This document shows positions 13,800 through 26,600 of a stretch of 64,000 bases of DNA, one piece after another; the stretch's first letter is position 1, and every line of letters begins with the position of its first letter. A program made the position numbers and the translations under genes. Origin of the DNA: Mesocentrotus franciscanus (taxonomy: Eukaryota; Echinodermata; Echinoidea; Camarodonta; Strongylocentrotidae); assembly GCA_037976565.1 (NCBI GenBank), contig CP137666.1, positions 51,859,271 through 51,923,270 of the forward strand. The letters run 5' to 3'. A model generated the notes under the pieces. It saw only the letters and a list, made by a program, of their open reading frames with translations. It made no database searches and was not told where the DNA came from.

Positions 13800-14040
13800 G
13801 CTCGTCACATGACCAGAAATATTTGAACTATTTTTAGAAAGTATTATATCCTGCATTATTTGGGAGTTGACAAAAAATGTTTTTTTTTTTTTTTAATTGA
13901 ATTTTTTTTTCTTTCTTCAAATATTCTAAATCTTTTTAGATAAAAATTGACATTTTTTTTGTTTTAAATTTTTTTTTGTCCCCCAATTTTTTTTTTTTTT
14001 TAAATAAAATTTTTGATGCAGGATATAAAACAAATATACC
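13800..14040. other. Poly-A/T-rich stretch
   Basis: Several long T runs separate the hAT fragment from the receptor gene upstream region. No feature recognised. Confidence 0.5.
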
Positions 14041-14486
14041 ATGCCTTCTATTCGAGCCCCTCAGCAAATAGTACCATTGGAGTCACCTCTTGCGCATAGT
14101 TTTAACCAGAACCTCTCAAGACAGTGTATATTTGTATATTTGAAATCTCTGCATGCATTGATCAAGTGCAAACTGGTGGTTGTGGTGTGCGTATATCGCG
14201 CACGGATCGGGCCGCATGCGCTGCATGCATAGCTAGTATATAGCTACAATCATCATTGTTTACATTTGCATGCAAGAGTAGCAGACGACTGTCAGCGATA
14301 CGACTGTCAGTGATACGACGGAAGATAGACATTTGCTCAACAATGTTCAACACAACCCACCGCTACCCATCATCAAATCAACATGTTCTTGATCTTTTAG
14401 GAAGCCTATAGCATGATCTGAAATTGGATTCATTATTATTGCTTCTGAAATTACTGTTGTGACTGTAGCTGTAAGCTGTAGACACC
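14041..14486 (+). promoter_or_regulatory. Upstream region of the receptor gene (putative promoter / 5' UTR)
   Basis: This is the 450 bp before the start codon. A TATATA-like word lies near 14236-14243 just after a CpG- and GCATGC-rich patch (14190-14230). The rest is unremarkable. No upstream exon could be identified, so the transcription start and any 5' UTR intron remain open. Confidence 0.2.
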
Positions 14487-14615
14487 ATGTCCATGGTTCA
14501 CATGGCGTCACTTTTTATCGTGTCTGCTTTCGCCGTAAGCGTCGGGTTACTAATCATCGCACAGGCGGCGGCCGCAGAGAATTCCAGGTGCCATACTGAA
14601 TACACATGGACCTCG
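14487..14615 (+). CDS. Exon 1: start codon and signal peptide
   Basis: Codes residues 1-43, ending in phase 0 before a GTATGT donor. The start is MSMVHMASLFIVSAFAVSVG followed by LLIIAQAAAA, a clear hydrophobic signal peptide with small residues at a plausible cleavage site near residue 30. Two more in-frame ATGs (codons 3 and 6) lie close behind, so the exact start is uncertain by a few residues. The mature part begins with ENSRCHTEYTWTS and contains the first cysteine. The exon is followed by an 8-kb intron. Confidence 0.8.
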
Positions 14616-17600
14616 GTATGTCAAAAGTCGATTTTTGTTTTATAATGATGATGAGCGAAAATGATGACTGCGTGTGACTCAAATGATCAATTAAATGGCA
14701 AAGACCACACAATAGTCATAGTTTGCTCAAAGTTATTGGTTGTCTAACCAAGTTAAAGCTAGTACATGTACATTGTATATTATTGACATTGTGTCTTTGC
14801 CTTAGCTTTGGCTCGTTTGTCAACACGCGCACACGCTTGTGTCTTGTGAGGGGTTGGAAAAGGGAGATTAAAGGGCAATCCAACCCTTGTATTAATGGTT
14901 TGATTTGTATGAAAGCAGAAAAATAACAGAAACAGAATGGCAAAAGCTTGAAATGAATCGGACCAATAGTAAGGAAGTTATGAATGTTTGAAATATGAGA
15001 TCACTAAGCTAAGTCTATGCAAATCTCAAATTGGTAGTTTGGTTAGTAGATTGTGATGTAGGTCGTGGATAACTCTAGCTCCCATTTGCTGTGTACAAAA
15101 ATATCACTAATTTCTGTTTTTTCGTAAGTTCCTTCTCTCTAATTGGGGCACTACTCAAAATATATTATAGGTCCTCTAAAAAGAATAGACCTTCCTGAGC
15201 CATGAACTTTTGAAAAATTTAAATTTTAGTCATTTTATATGTTGGAACAGATGGGAAAGTAGTCCGGCACTAGGGTCTACATCACATTGACATTACTGCT
15301 CCAGCCAATTTAAAGTGCCCATATGTATAGTGATTACAACTTTCAAAAATTCATAACTTTCTTATATTTAGTCGGATTTAATTGAAACTTTCATCAGTTT
15401 GCTTCTCTGATTTTTCTACTTTCATCTAGAGTAGTTGTCTATTTGGGTTAGATTTCCCTTTAATGCCTGTGACGCAATGAAGCACTACTGTGCAGAGCAA
15501 ATTTAGAACTGTGGTTCCCTATTTCACGACAATACCCAAGTTAGTAGATATAATTACGATTCTAAGTGTAAGAGCAGCATTATGAAATACCGGTAAGCTC
15601 AGTTTAAACATTAATCAGTGTTACTGTTAAGTTTTGTTTTTCCTGAATAATAAAAACCAATTACACAAAGTGAAAATGGTGTTGAATATTGTTATGGCTA
15701 ACATTACTCATCATGACAGACCATTGGAGGGGGCTCAAAACTTTTGAAATGACCAATATACAGGAAACCATCCCAGTATATTTGGCCAGCAAGATGTGGT
15801 TTATTTTGATTTTTTGAAATAATATTGACTGATACTGTAATTAACCAAAAACTTTTTGCTCTGTATTCATGAGATGTACATGTATGTAAATTATGCAAGT
15901 GGTTAAATCATGAAAGTTTCATACAACAAAATAATTGAATTACAATTGACAAATTACTGAATTTTTGTGATTCCTGTAAGATTCTTGCTGTAAAAATCGC
16001 CACCATTAACAATTTATGAAAATTTCTGGTTTTGCAGTACATGTAGTTCATTTGGATGATGAAAATAACATTTTTACTATTTGTCCATTGTAAATAGTCG
16101 CCTCAATTACATAGGGTCCATGTACATGTAGACCCAAAGCTATCTGGGGCTATGACAAGCATACACTACTGCACAAGTAAAACTATAAGGAACTCCCAAA
16201 CCAATATAAGGATTGAATTTACCAGTACTTACATTTTACAGATGTCTAGCTTGATTTAAGAGCAGGAACCATATCGTCGCCTGGCTGGCAGAAGGGCGTT
16301 AGCTTGAATTTCAGGTCAAAAATGAAGCGCTAAGCAGAAGGGTGTCAGCACTAATCGCCTCAAACTTTTATAAAAAAGTGACTTATTTCCAAAAAAAAAT
16401 TGTGGCCGTGTTCTACTATAACATTTCTATTAGTCTTTTAAGTTTTAAACCAACTTTTGGGACGGAAAGCAGTTTAAATATAAAACAAATCTTTAAATGC
16501 GAATAATTTGAAAAGTAGTTTTTGAGTCGCTCGTGCGCTAACGCCCTTCTGCCAGCCGGGCAACGATATATATATATAGAAATGTTGAAAGTGGGGTGGG
16601 GGAGGGCAGGGGACTGAGTATGTAAAAGAGCTTTATTAAGTACATACAGCATTATGCTCCTTTTCTCATTAGTCAGTATGATCTACTGTACCCTGGACTA
16701 ATCCTTGCTAATTAAAAAGAAGAAATCCTGTTAACTTAGCCTATTTGGACCTTTAAAATGAAAAAGTATAGCTGTGTGTGAGTACAATGTATATCCATGA
16801 TAACCTTGTACAGGTGTGAGTGAGGTCTATTCATCAATTCTTATGGATTAGATGTAAACTAACTTGAAGTTCCTCATTAGCATTCTGCATTTATTTAATT
16901 ATACTATATTCCAAAGAAAATGTGATTATTACCTTGTAGAAACTGCATTCAAAATGATTGTGTAACAAATAAAAATGATTTACACGTAGCCTTATATTGT
17001 TAATCTAATTTGTCTGCAATATCCTGTGGCAAACAGGCATGGCATTGGATATACATGTACCAGGGAGGTGGGAGTTACATGTACATGTACCATACATTTA
17101 GTTATCTACATGTACATGTACAAACTTATTTGAATAATATATTATTACATTACATCATTTTATACTTGCCCCCTCCCCAGTCTTTGTCCTTGTGGTAATT
17201 TATAGTTTATGACACTTTGGCTTGATATTATGTTTTATTTTGTAAGGTGACCTTAGATCAGGGGATCACCCCTATATTAGTCACATAGTTACCTTGTTGG
17301 TTACTAATAACCCTTTCAGACGATAGGGAATTCGCGATAGCTCAGTCAGTAGAGCAGTGGTCTCGTAATCCGGCGACCTCGGTTCGAAACCAAGGCGATG
17401 CGCTAGTGCCCTTTGGTAAGGCATTAATCCTCATTACCAGGTCTCTCGGAGAGGACCTAAAGCCGTCGGTCCTCTGGTTGCTTACCAACAAGCATTAATG
17501 CTTTCTTAGCAGTCAGGTAAAATAACCCCCACTAAAGGGAGACCGGTAGTCAGTTTCCAAGTGCAGTAGGTCATAATTCGCTGACACCAGACCTGGTGGA

Positions 17601-20600
17601 AATACCATTAATGGGTGTACAAATCTCGCGCTCAGCAAACCCATAGTCCCATAGTCCCATCAAGAAATACCCCATCAAGAAATACCCCCAGTCTCTCAGA
17701 GAGTATTTGGTTGAGGGAAATGTAAGATAATTACTTTTCCATATTCGACAATTGGTGGAAAATGTAGAGCATTAAATAAGGCCTGTTGGTCATAAATCTG
17801 AAGGCTAATCCTAGTGATTGATGACACCAGAATGGTGTCAAATTTCCCATGAGAGCCCACTTCTACTAATACAAAATTCATATACATAAGGAATCATTGT
17901 ATAGCACAAAGGGCGTACCTGTAGACTACAGGGTGTACATTTGTAGATAACAACATCGTGCAAAGTAGGTAGTGCAAAGAAACTGGGTGTACCGGTACGT
18001 CATAGAAATTGGACGTTTTACGAAATCTAGCCACAATATGTATACTGTAGATCTACATGCTTAGGCAGAGATGATTTGCTTGCTAATGCTAGACAAATAT
18101 GAATTATGTTTATTTAAAAAGGGCAAAAAGTTTGCCCTCTTTCGCATTGTGTACCCTATGTCTTTGCATGAGCATTTAGATAGACTTCCAGTTTTATTCT
18201 GTAATCATTATCTGTATCTTTGCCAAAAAATTTCGAAGATCTTTTTAAGATGGAAGAGTTCATGAATATATTTACTATTCCACTGGTAATCCAATCATAC
18301 CAGTTGTAATGGTATTTGCAAATTTTGTCAAAACTATTTATACGCATATGCAGTTTGAACTCTTAATCTATATGTACTCGTAGATTGCCACATTGTTATA
18401 AAGTGTATTGTACAGCATTGTACATGTGACTAATGTTGAGTATGGCAGTCTTCTGGTTGCTCCATTAGTCGAATAAAGCAAATAAAGAGTTAAGGTCATA
18501 ATCTATCCTGTACTTCCCTGTAGGTAAGCTAACCATCAGTGTACATGTACATGTATAGCCTATATATATAGCCCATTGATGTGCCATGCATCTATCAAAG
18601 AAAAGTATTACAAGATGCAAATCAGTGAAATGAGAAAAGACAAAGAAAGAAGAAATACAGTCTATTTCTACAGAAGATTTTGAAATTTGTGGAACTACAT
18701 AATTTATGAATTGCATACTGTATGCTTTCGACAGATGTAAACTTTTTTTTATAAAGTAAAGAGTTCAAAGTTTGTAAACTTAGAGCAGATCTATAAGAGC
18801 TGGTTCCTGATCCACAAACATGGTGCAACAAATATGAAGGCTTGATTTCCAGTGAAGTTGATGTTCTTATCTGAGCTATAGGTTCTTCTTAGTAGGCCCC
18901 AAAACAGAGATGATGACGACTTCATCCATGTACATATTCAATGTACATGCATGAGGTGCAGAACCATGTATTGCTTGATTAGGCTTTTCAAGTACAGTGT
19001 ACACTGTACATGTAAAGAGCAGAAGTTTGTACTGTAACTACTGTTGCACTTTCTGGCTAAGTAGCCAGTGCAGTCATTTCATTTGGTCAAAATGATATGG
19101 CCCCTTTTAGATGCCCTTGGTAAGATTCTGGCAGTGAAGTTTGTGCTGTTTGTCACTTTGGTTGCGTTTATCGACCAAATTTTTGCCTAGAATCAGCGTT
19201 TTCAAACGTATTTCAGGCAAATTTTAAGGTGATAAACGCAAAGCCTTTTTCAAACGTCTTTAGGTATGGGCATATTGTAACGCCGAAAATAGTGCGTTTT
19301 GAATGTGACATACAGCCAGAATCACGTTTCTGAGACACGATAAACGCAAAGCTGTTTTGAACCCCACATACAAATCGGACCTTCCGTATATAGCTCTATG
19401 GACCTTCCCAGGCTAATCCGCTTCCCGGGTCAAACGGAGCAAAGCAGCTGCGCAGAGACAAGGCCTTTATTTTGAAGCGTGAAGAGACAATAAATGCGAC
19501 ATCCCGAAAATCACGTTCGTATAGTGGGGTTCGATAGTGGGGTTCGATATGTACATTTGTAGGCCTACATATCTGTGGCAAGACACGATAAATGCACCCT
19601 TAGCTAATTGGAAATATAACCTGAATGTATCGTACAAGAGGGAAATGCAGTTAAAAAGTCCAAGAATTTGAATCACACATTCATGAATGATAATAAAATA
19701 ATAACTTAATGTGACAGGTGATAATTAATATCCAGCGAAAAAGTAAAGAAAGTAAAATAAAAGATTAATTATTCTGTACATAAAAAATAATATTTTGTAA
19801 ATAATTTTCATTTTATAGTGCAGTAAAGATGAAAACTCCTTATCAATATTACTTGACCTGGGAGGGAGATCTATTCAAATTCCTTCTGCCAATATCTAGG
19901 ATGAAGGGGAGGGGAGGGGGTTTAGGGGTCTCGAATTGAAAATATTATTGTGAATAACAAAGCCCTTCTGGCTCTGAACGGACTACCGGTATATTACCTT
20001 CAGTTTCATTAATCATACACAGTCGGACTGTATATAGTTACCATGAATGGAATAAGGAAGTCCAGGCATGCTGGTTAACATTTATGAAAATATCTCATAG
20101 ATTTTAAATCCAAACAATCATGCTGAGAGATGTATGAAAAAGGAATTAGAGAGGCAATTTCATGGTATAATGAAATTCGATGAACCCTTCAAAAATTTTT
20201 TTTTGAAGGATTTGGGATAATTCATGTACGGTACATGATCAATAGGCCCTTCACAATTTGAAAAGGTTGGGTTCATATCTTAATGGGTCACTGACTTTCA
20301 TTGCCAGCAGAAATGAATGGCTGTACTATGACCCAGCTACAATGTATGCTGTTATTATAATCTTGTCTGTTTGCCTGACTGGTTCGTTCATGGGTTTAGT
20401 ACCTTCTGTAGTGAAGTCAAAATGTTTGGCACATGTCCAGAAGTATAAAAGGCGGAAAGTGGAACATTTTTTGTTCTTCGATGAAATAATTTGGTCAAGG
20501 TACATTTTTTCATCGATGATTCAATATTATCAACGGACGAATCTGTACAGTTACACATGAAAGATTTGTTGGTTCATAATAATGCAGACTATTTGGTACA

Positions 20601-23600
20601 TTGATGATAACAATCTGAATTGCAGTTTGTTCAATTTAATTTTTAAAAAGGGGAGCTTACTATCCTCAAGCAATATCAATGCGCTCTTAACCACTCATGG
20701 TCCCTAACTACAAGATAACTTCAAAGTTTATTACCATGACCTTAACTTCAAGTTAAGAGACTGTTGTGTACAGTGGCGGTAAATCTTACTAATGATTAAT
20801 AGGGACTTAATAGTTTATGTTGCAGTCCTGCTAACCCTGATATGTATCAACTTAAGTCAAGTCCTCCAAGAGTAGGTCTACATTATTACATTATAACATT
20901 TAGAATAGACCTACAGTATAGAGTCCATAACTTCTGGAATTATGTTTTTTCCATACTAGAATCATGACATTACACAGGACCGTTGATATTTGTGGAATTG
21001 CCTTCTTAACTTAAATTAAAGTCCACCTATTAATTATAGCATAATGATTTGTCTTAGAACTCCAACAAACGTAGAATATTTCTTGGTGTTTGATCCCCTT
21101 TAAGTTTATGCGCAAGGCATGATGGCTCAGTGGTAGAGCAGTGGTCTCGTAACCGGGAGGTCCCAGGTAGTAACCAAGTCGATGCGCTCGTGCCCTTTGC
21201 AGTGAAAAAAATACACGGGGCTCGGGGCGAATTAGCCCCCCAAAATGCTAAAAAGACCCCCCGAAAGTCATAAAAGAGCCAAAAAAAATTTGCATAGAGT
21301 TCAATACAAAACAAATTAAAGAGTGTTATTTTCATGCAAGCAAGCTTGAAAAGTAGCCCCTGAATTGTATTTTTTTTTTTCCCTGGCCCTTTGGTACGGC
21401 ATTTATCCTCCCTAAAAAAGTCTCTTGGAGAGGACTTAAAGCCATCGGTCTCCTGGTTGCTTACTTACAAACATACACCTGCTTTCTTAGCAGTCGGGTA
21501 AAACAAACAACAAATCTGCTGAGAGCCAGAAGGGCTTTAACCATATCGTTTTACATTGATTCAATGCCATTCTGACTGGCAGCAGACTACTTAACCCAAC
21601 AAAGTATGAACCCTGGTATACCAATATTGCGACGTTGAATTCATCCATGACATGCTCTCTTGTCACTGCCCATTTAGTGTGCAATTGTGCATGCCCCTGC
21701 ATGGTTCTGCGCCTTGTATCGCCATTACAGACTGCCTTCCAGCAATGATCTTGTTGGTGTGTCCCATTTTGGATTGTGGTTTTATCTCCTGCACATTATT
21801 TATGTAGATATTTTATCATCTGTTGAGAGCTATGAGGGCTTTAACTCTGTATAAAAGGGTATGACTTAATGCCCTTCTGGCTCTGAACAGATAAATGTAT
21901 ACTGAACTTCAACACACAATGGAGCATGATCCCAGTTCATTCAAAATTACTTTCTCAATAAGATTAACATCTAAATTTTACATTAGCTGCACTTACACTA
22001 CAACCAAGAATTACTGTTTTTTCTCACATTTGGGTGTTTCGCCGGTAGTTGCATAGCAACTTCCGGTTGACGAAAAACACCTGCCGAAGTTTTACTGATT
22101 TTGCAGTGTAAATGCCAACTTCGGTAAGATACCGATTTTTACTCACGTGACTCTTGCTTCTTTGCTAACGCATGCAGGGCACCGGTGAGTGGTGCATGTG
22201 TACTGGTCACCAAAAAATTGGTATGAGCAAACTTTGATGTTTTTTAATGTTTTTTTTAGTAGTGTAAATGGTAGTCAAAAATATTGATGATTTTTCAAAA
22301 TGGTGTTTGGGATGTGTAAATGGGCCTGTTGATGAAAATTGGAATTAATATGACCAATGTTGCATTATCTTGTTCATTGTGAATCTATTTTTAAGAACCA
22401 TTATTTAATTGACTGAATTTAGATAGAAATTTACAAATTACCAGAGAAGATGTGATCATGAGAGATACCTGTATCTTAAATGCTCTTCTTGTTATGGGGT
22501 TTAAAAATTTCACCGTATTTCTCTCTCTGGATTCATAACCAATGACTCAATTTGTTTTCCTCCTTCTTTTCACAGGGTGCCAACGAATATGGCTACGAGG
22601 CACTGAACGAAGATATGTGTGGTAGCAGTAAGTATCAGAATATTAGTAGTTTGGGTTTAAAAAAAATGAATAAAATGTATAGAATATAACTCAACTGAAG
22701 GATTGATTGGAATATATATTTAACGTCTTCAAAATACAATTGAAACATAGGGAGAACACATCAAATGGAAATATGTACTCAATTAGGTTAAAACAGATTA
22801 TCCCATTTATACAGTATTATTTCAGGAAGGCATACCCCGTGTCCACACACAAAACTTTCCGTGATTAGGGGTGATTAGTTATACCGTTTCGGGATAGTTA
22901 TACCGTTATACGATGAAATGGTGTGTGTGGACGCTTACTAACAATACGTCGTATAACAAAACGTCGTATAATGAACCGCGGGTTTGGGCATCGTTTGAAC
23001 TAGAACTCAATAAAGAATCACGTCTAATCACGCCTAGTCACGGAATGTGTTGTGTGTGGACGTAACTAGTATAACTAACGGTATAACTGGGCGGGGCTTA
23101 ATGTGACCTCGCGCGAAAGGAGACCTGACCTCTCATTTCCGCTTCCATTTCATGACCGCAGTAGCAAACTGCGCACCTATACGCTGTAGAGTTTCGGGAT
23201 TACTTTCTTGTGTGTGTGGACACCCTGAAATTTATACGATGATTCTTAATACAACGTTTCGTTATAGAGTTTCGGGATAAATTTTTGTGTGTGTGGACAC
23301 GCTGTAAGTTTTTGAGTAGTAGAATTTTATCTGACCAATACATTTATATTCCAAATGACATGTGATACCAGCTAATTATGTTTGCCATTCTATAAAGCAT
23401 CATTAGAGTTTGAACTCTTCATCATGTAGATGAACTTTTATTCAAAGTTGCTTGATGTTTTACACCTCAAGTTCTAATGAAAGTAGGAATGGATTTGTAT
23501 GTTTGCCATCTTGTCCAATGTCAATTTCTTAAGTATCTAGCTTGTTTAGCTCCATTTCAACCAGGTGTGCATGTATACCTTGTCAGTCTACTATCCATCT

Positions 23601-26600
23601 GGTCTAGCATCAGTTCTCCTACATCCTATTTGTCTATTATCCACCAGTCTAGTCATCAGTGTGTTCCAAGCCTTTAAATATACAATAATGTGTAGTTCAT
23701 TTGGTATAACCCCTAATCAGTCAGACCGCAGCGCTCGCAAAATCGCCCGTATTTATTCAAGTCGTATGCATGTTTTTGCTCCCCTTGCATACGTAATAAG
23801 CAAAAACATGGCACAGTTCTAGTTCTTCTTATCTGCTCAGGATTTATTTAATGACAATGAATTTGTCATGAATATCGAGCCAGAATAATAAACATTATAG
23901 TGTACTATTCGATAAGTAGTGAGTGATGTTTTAAAATGTGAAAAATACACGAAGAAAACTTGGAGAAAAAAAATATTTGGAGAGTCGGATATTCATGTTA
24001 AAAAATCATTTTTATCGGGGGTGCGTCTCGTTAAATTTTGGCTTACCACATAATGTAGATATTTTCCTAACATAATATCATACTTCCTATCGATGTCTAT
24101 CTCAATACCAGTCAGGAACTAGCAAAGTAGTAGCTGATGCATAATAGACTTCGCCGGAAAACTGACATGGCCGATCGGCGGCGTTTTGCGTGAAGATCAA
24201 CCGGGGGATACTACGCTATATCTAATTTTGCGTCGATTATCGATGTATTGTGCGGTCCAACCTGTCCGTGCGGTATACGTGAACACGCACGGAGGATAGA
24301 CAGACATTAGGGGTATTCATGTATTACTCTCGGGTGCTTAACCCCCGGACGTAGAGGCTTTGTATTGCCCCACATACTTATTATTGTGTATGATACTCAT
24401 GCGCTACATAATAATAGAAGTGTACAGAAAGTACAAGTTGGATTCGGATACGCACACAAGTACACTCAAGTACAATATAAAATACCAGCTCTAGAATGAA
24501 TAGGGGACAGAAGGGAGGATTTAAGTGTCTATATAGGCTATTTTGGCCATGTTTTGATATCATTTTAACAAAGAAGACACATTATTCTTTCTCAAATGTA
24601 TATTTGTGTAAATACAAGCTTTCGGGGCAATGTGATTGAAAAATGAAAATATGATTGTTCCCATCCCTGCTAATAATTTTATGGTTGTAAAAGTTCTGAA
24701 ATGTGTTTTTATATTTGTAAACCATGGACTAATGAGAAGAGCCTTAAACAGGAATTTATTTTGGTAATTCCCAGGCATTCGATGATGGTAATATTTTATT
24801 TGATAATTCTTTTGTCAATTGTGTAACTCCAGTTCATGTGTATTCCTGGAAATAAAATATTACAAAATTCTTTCCCTTATTCTCTTTTCTGTTCGATTTT
24901 GTTTTATAGTTACCCGCGGAATATATATCTGGTAATTTATTTTCTGATTTTGTTTATGTGTTTATGACCCTCGGATAAAAATCTTAGTGTGCGGTGGGCT
25001 GAAGGGCTCAAATAAAAATTATAGAATTCTAATTTTCATCTTCAACATCATTATCACAATCATCGTCGCCATCATCATCACGATCATTATCATCATCACC
25101 ATAGCCATCATCACCACCGACATCATCACCATCATGACCAACAGCATTGGCATCATAATCACCATCACCATTCATTGCCATCACCACCACCATCGGCATT
25201 GCCATCACGATCATCATCGCCATCATCATCATAATCACTGTCATCATGATCACCGTCATCATTATCATCATCACCATAGCCATCATGATCACCATCACCA
25301 CTGACATCACCATTGCCATCATAATCACCGTCATCATTATCATCATCACCATGATCGCCATCACCACTGACATCACCATTGCCATCATCTCCACCATCAC
25401 CACCATCACCATCATGCTCACCACCATCACAATCATCATCACCAACCTATCAAAATATGTCAATGCTCGACTATTTACATTATGTTCACCTTGTGTAGGT
25501 ACTATTTTTGGATGAAATACAAATTTAAAAAAATATCTTTTAAAAAGATTATTATTAATATATATATATATATATATATTTTTTTTTTTTGGGGGGGGGG
25601 TGTTATTTAACAGGTCTGTGTAATTTACATTTCTTAATCAACATTCATGCTAACTAACCCAGAAGAAACCAGCTCTGGTTTCTTTTGAATAGCCTAGTAA
25701 ACAGACAACAGTTAAACAACAAAATTATTATTAACACTACTAATAATAATAAATGAAATAGGACTAGGAATAAAATTTCCATTTTCTATATTTTATTTAT
25801 AAACTGACTTTGACATTTATGTTGAGACCATCACACGCATAAAATGTGTCGCTGAGAATAAAAGTATTATTAGAGTAAAAAAATCGTTAAATTGTATAAA
25901 GGTTCAATCAGTTTTCTATTAATATAATAAATGCTTTGTTCGTGTGAAGCTCCGAATACCACCTTGGAAGTATCAGAGATACAAAAATGTAATCACTGAA
26001 ATTGAATTTTTCTTTTACTGAAAGAATAAGCTGAACAAAATCCTTCTCATCCTTCTCCCAAACCCCCGTTCAAGATTGTTTGTTCCTATGTGAAGCAAAA
26101 CTGCTGTCGAGTGTCGAGTCTTCAAATAAAGGCATGGAGTCCAGCAAATGTTGATCCAGGAACTTATGCAATGGAGACTGATGTGTGATGTCTGTGTCTT
26201 TCGAAAACTTTTTGTCAATGTTCCACAACTTTCGATGGTTGAGTGCGTCTGTCAGAAAAACAACAACAAATGATAAGAAGAAGGAATATAAAATGGTTTA
26301 GTTCAATGTTGGGGATTTGAAAAGATCTGATCAAAGTAGCTAGCCATTTATATTTGACAAAACTGGCTTGCATTCAAATTGATCTTTTAAATGAAAATAA
26401 GTCAGGTGTCAGATTCATGAAGTTTTCCCTTCATTTTTCCACATGTGCACAAGTTGTAAAAATATAAAATGTAAGTGTTTAACTTTGGCTTTTTGTTTTA
26501 ATTCTGCTCTGTTCATAATCATAATACAACTCGCACAAGGGAAATGCTGCTTATTTCTATGGCTGGTTGTAAAGTTTGAGTTGACCAGAAGTCAGAACCA

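Larger units (their letters stand above)
14616..22575 (+). other. Intron 1 of the receptor gene
   Basis: GTATGT...CACAG intron of about 8 kb. It holds a TTAA MITE, a 33-bp-TIR MITE, two SINEs, a GCGTTTATCG-ended MITE, small hairpins and a TTTACACT-ended MITE, listed separately. The remaining stretches (15464-16270, 16569-17329, 17526-19159, 19600-21117) hold short open frames but nothing recognisable. Confidence 0.75.

Noticed and set aside
17330..17403. Functional tRNA gene
   Set aside because: Boxes A and B are present, but the acceptor stem does not pair and a SINE body follows; the same unit recurs at 21118.
20258..20560. 100-codon open frame with a hydrophobic stretch
   Set aside because: Intronic, no recognisable family, no splice signals that would join it to the receptor frame; likely chance.
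24987..25515. Long open frames on both strands rich in His, Ile, Met, Val or Asp
   Set aside because: Triplet repeat (ATC/ACC) translated in different frames.
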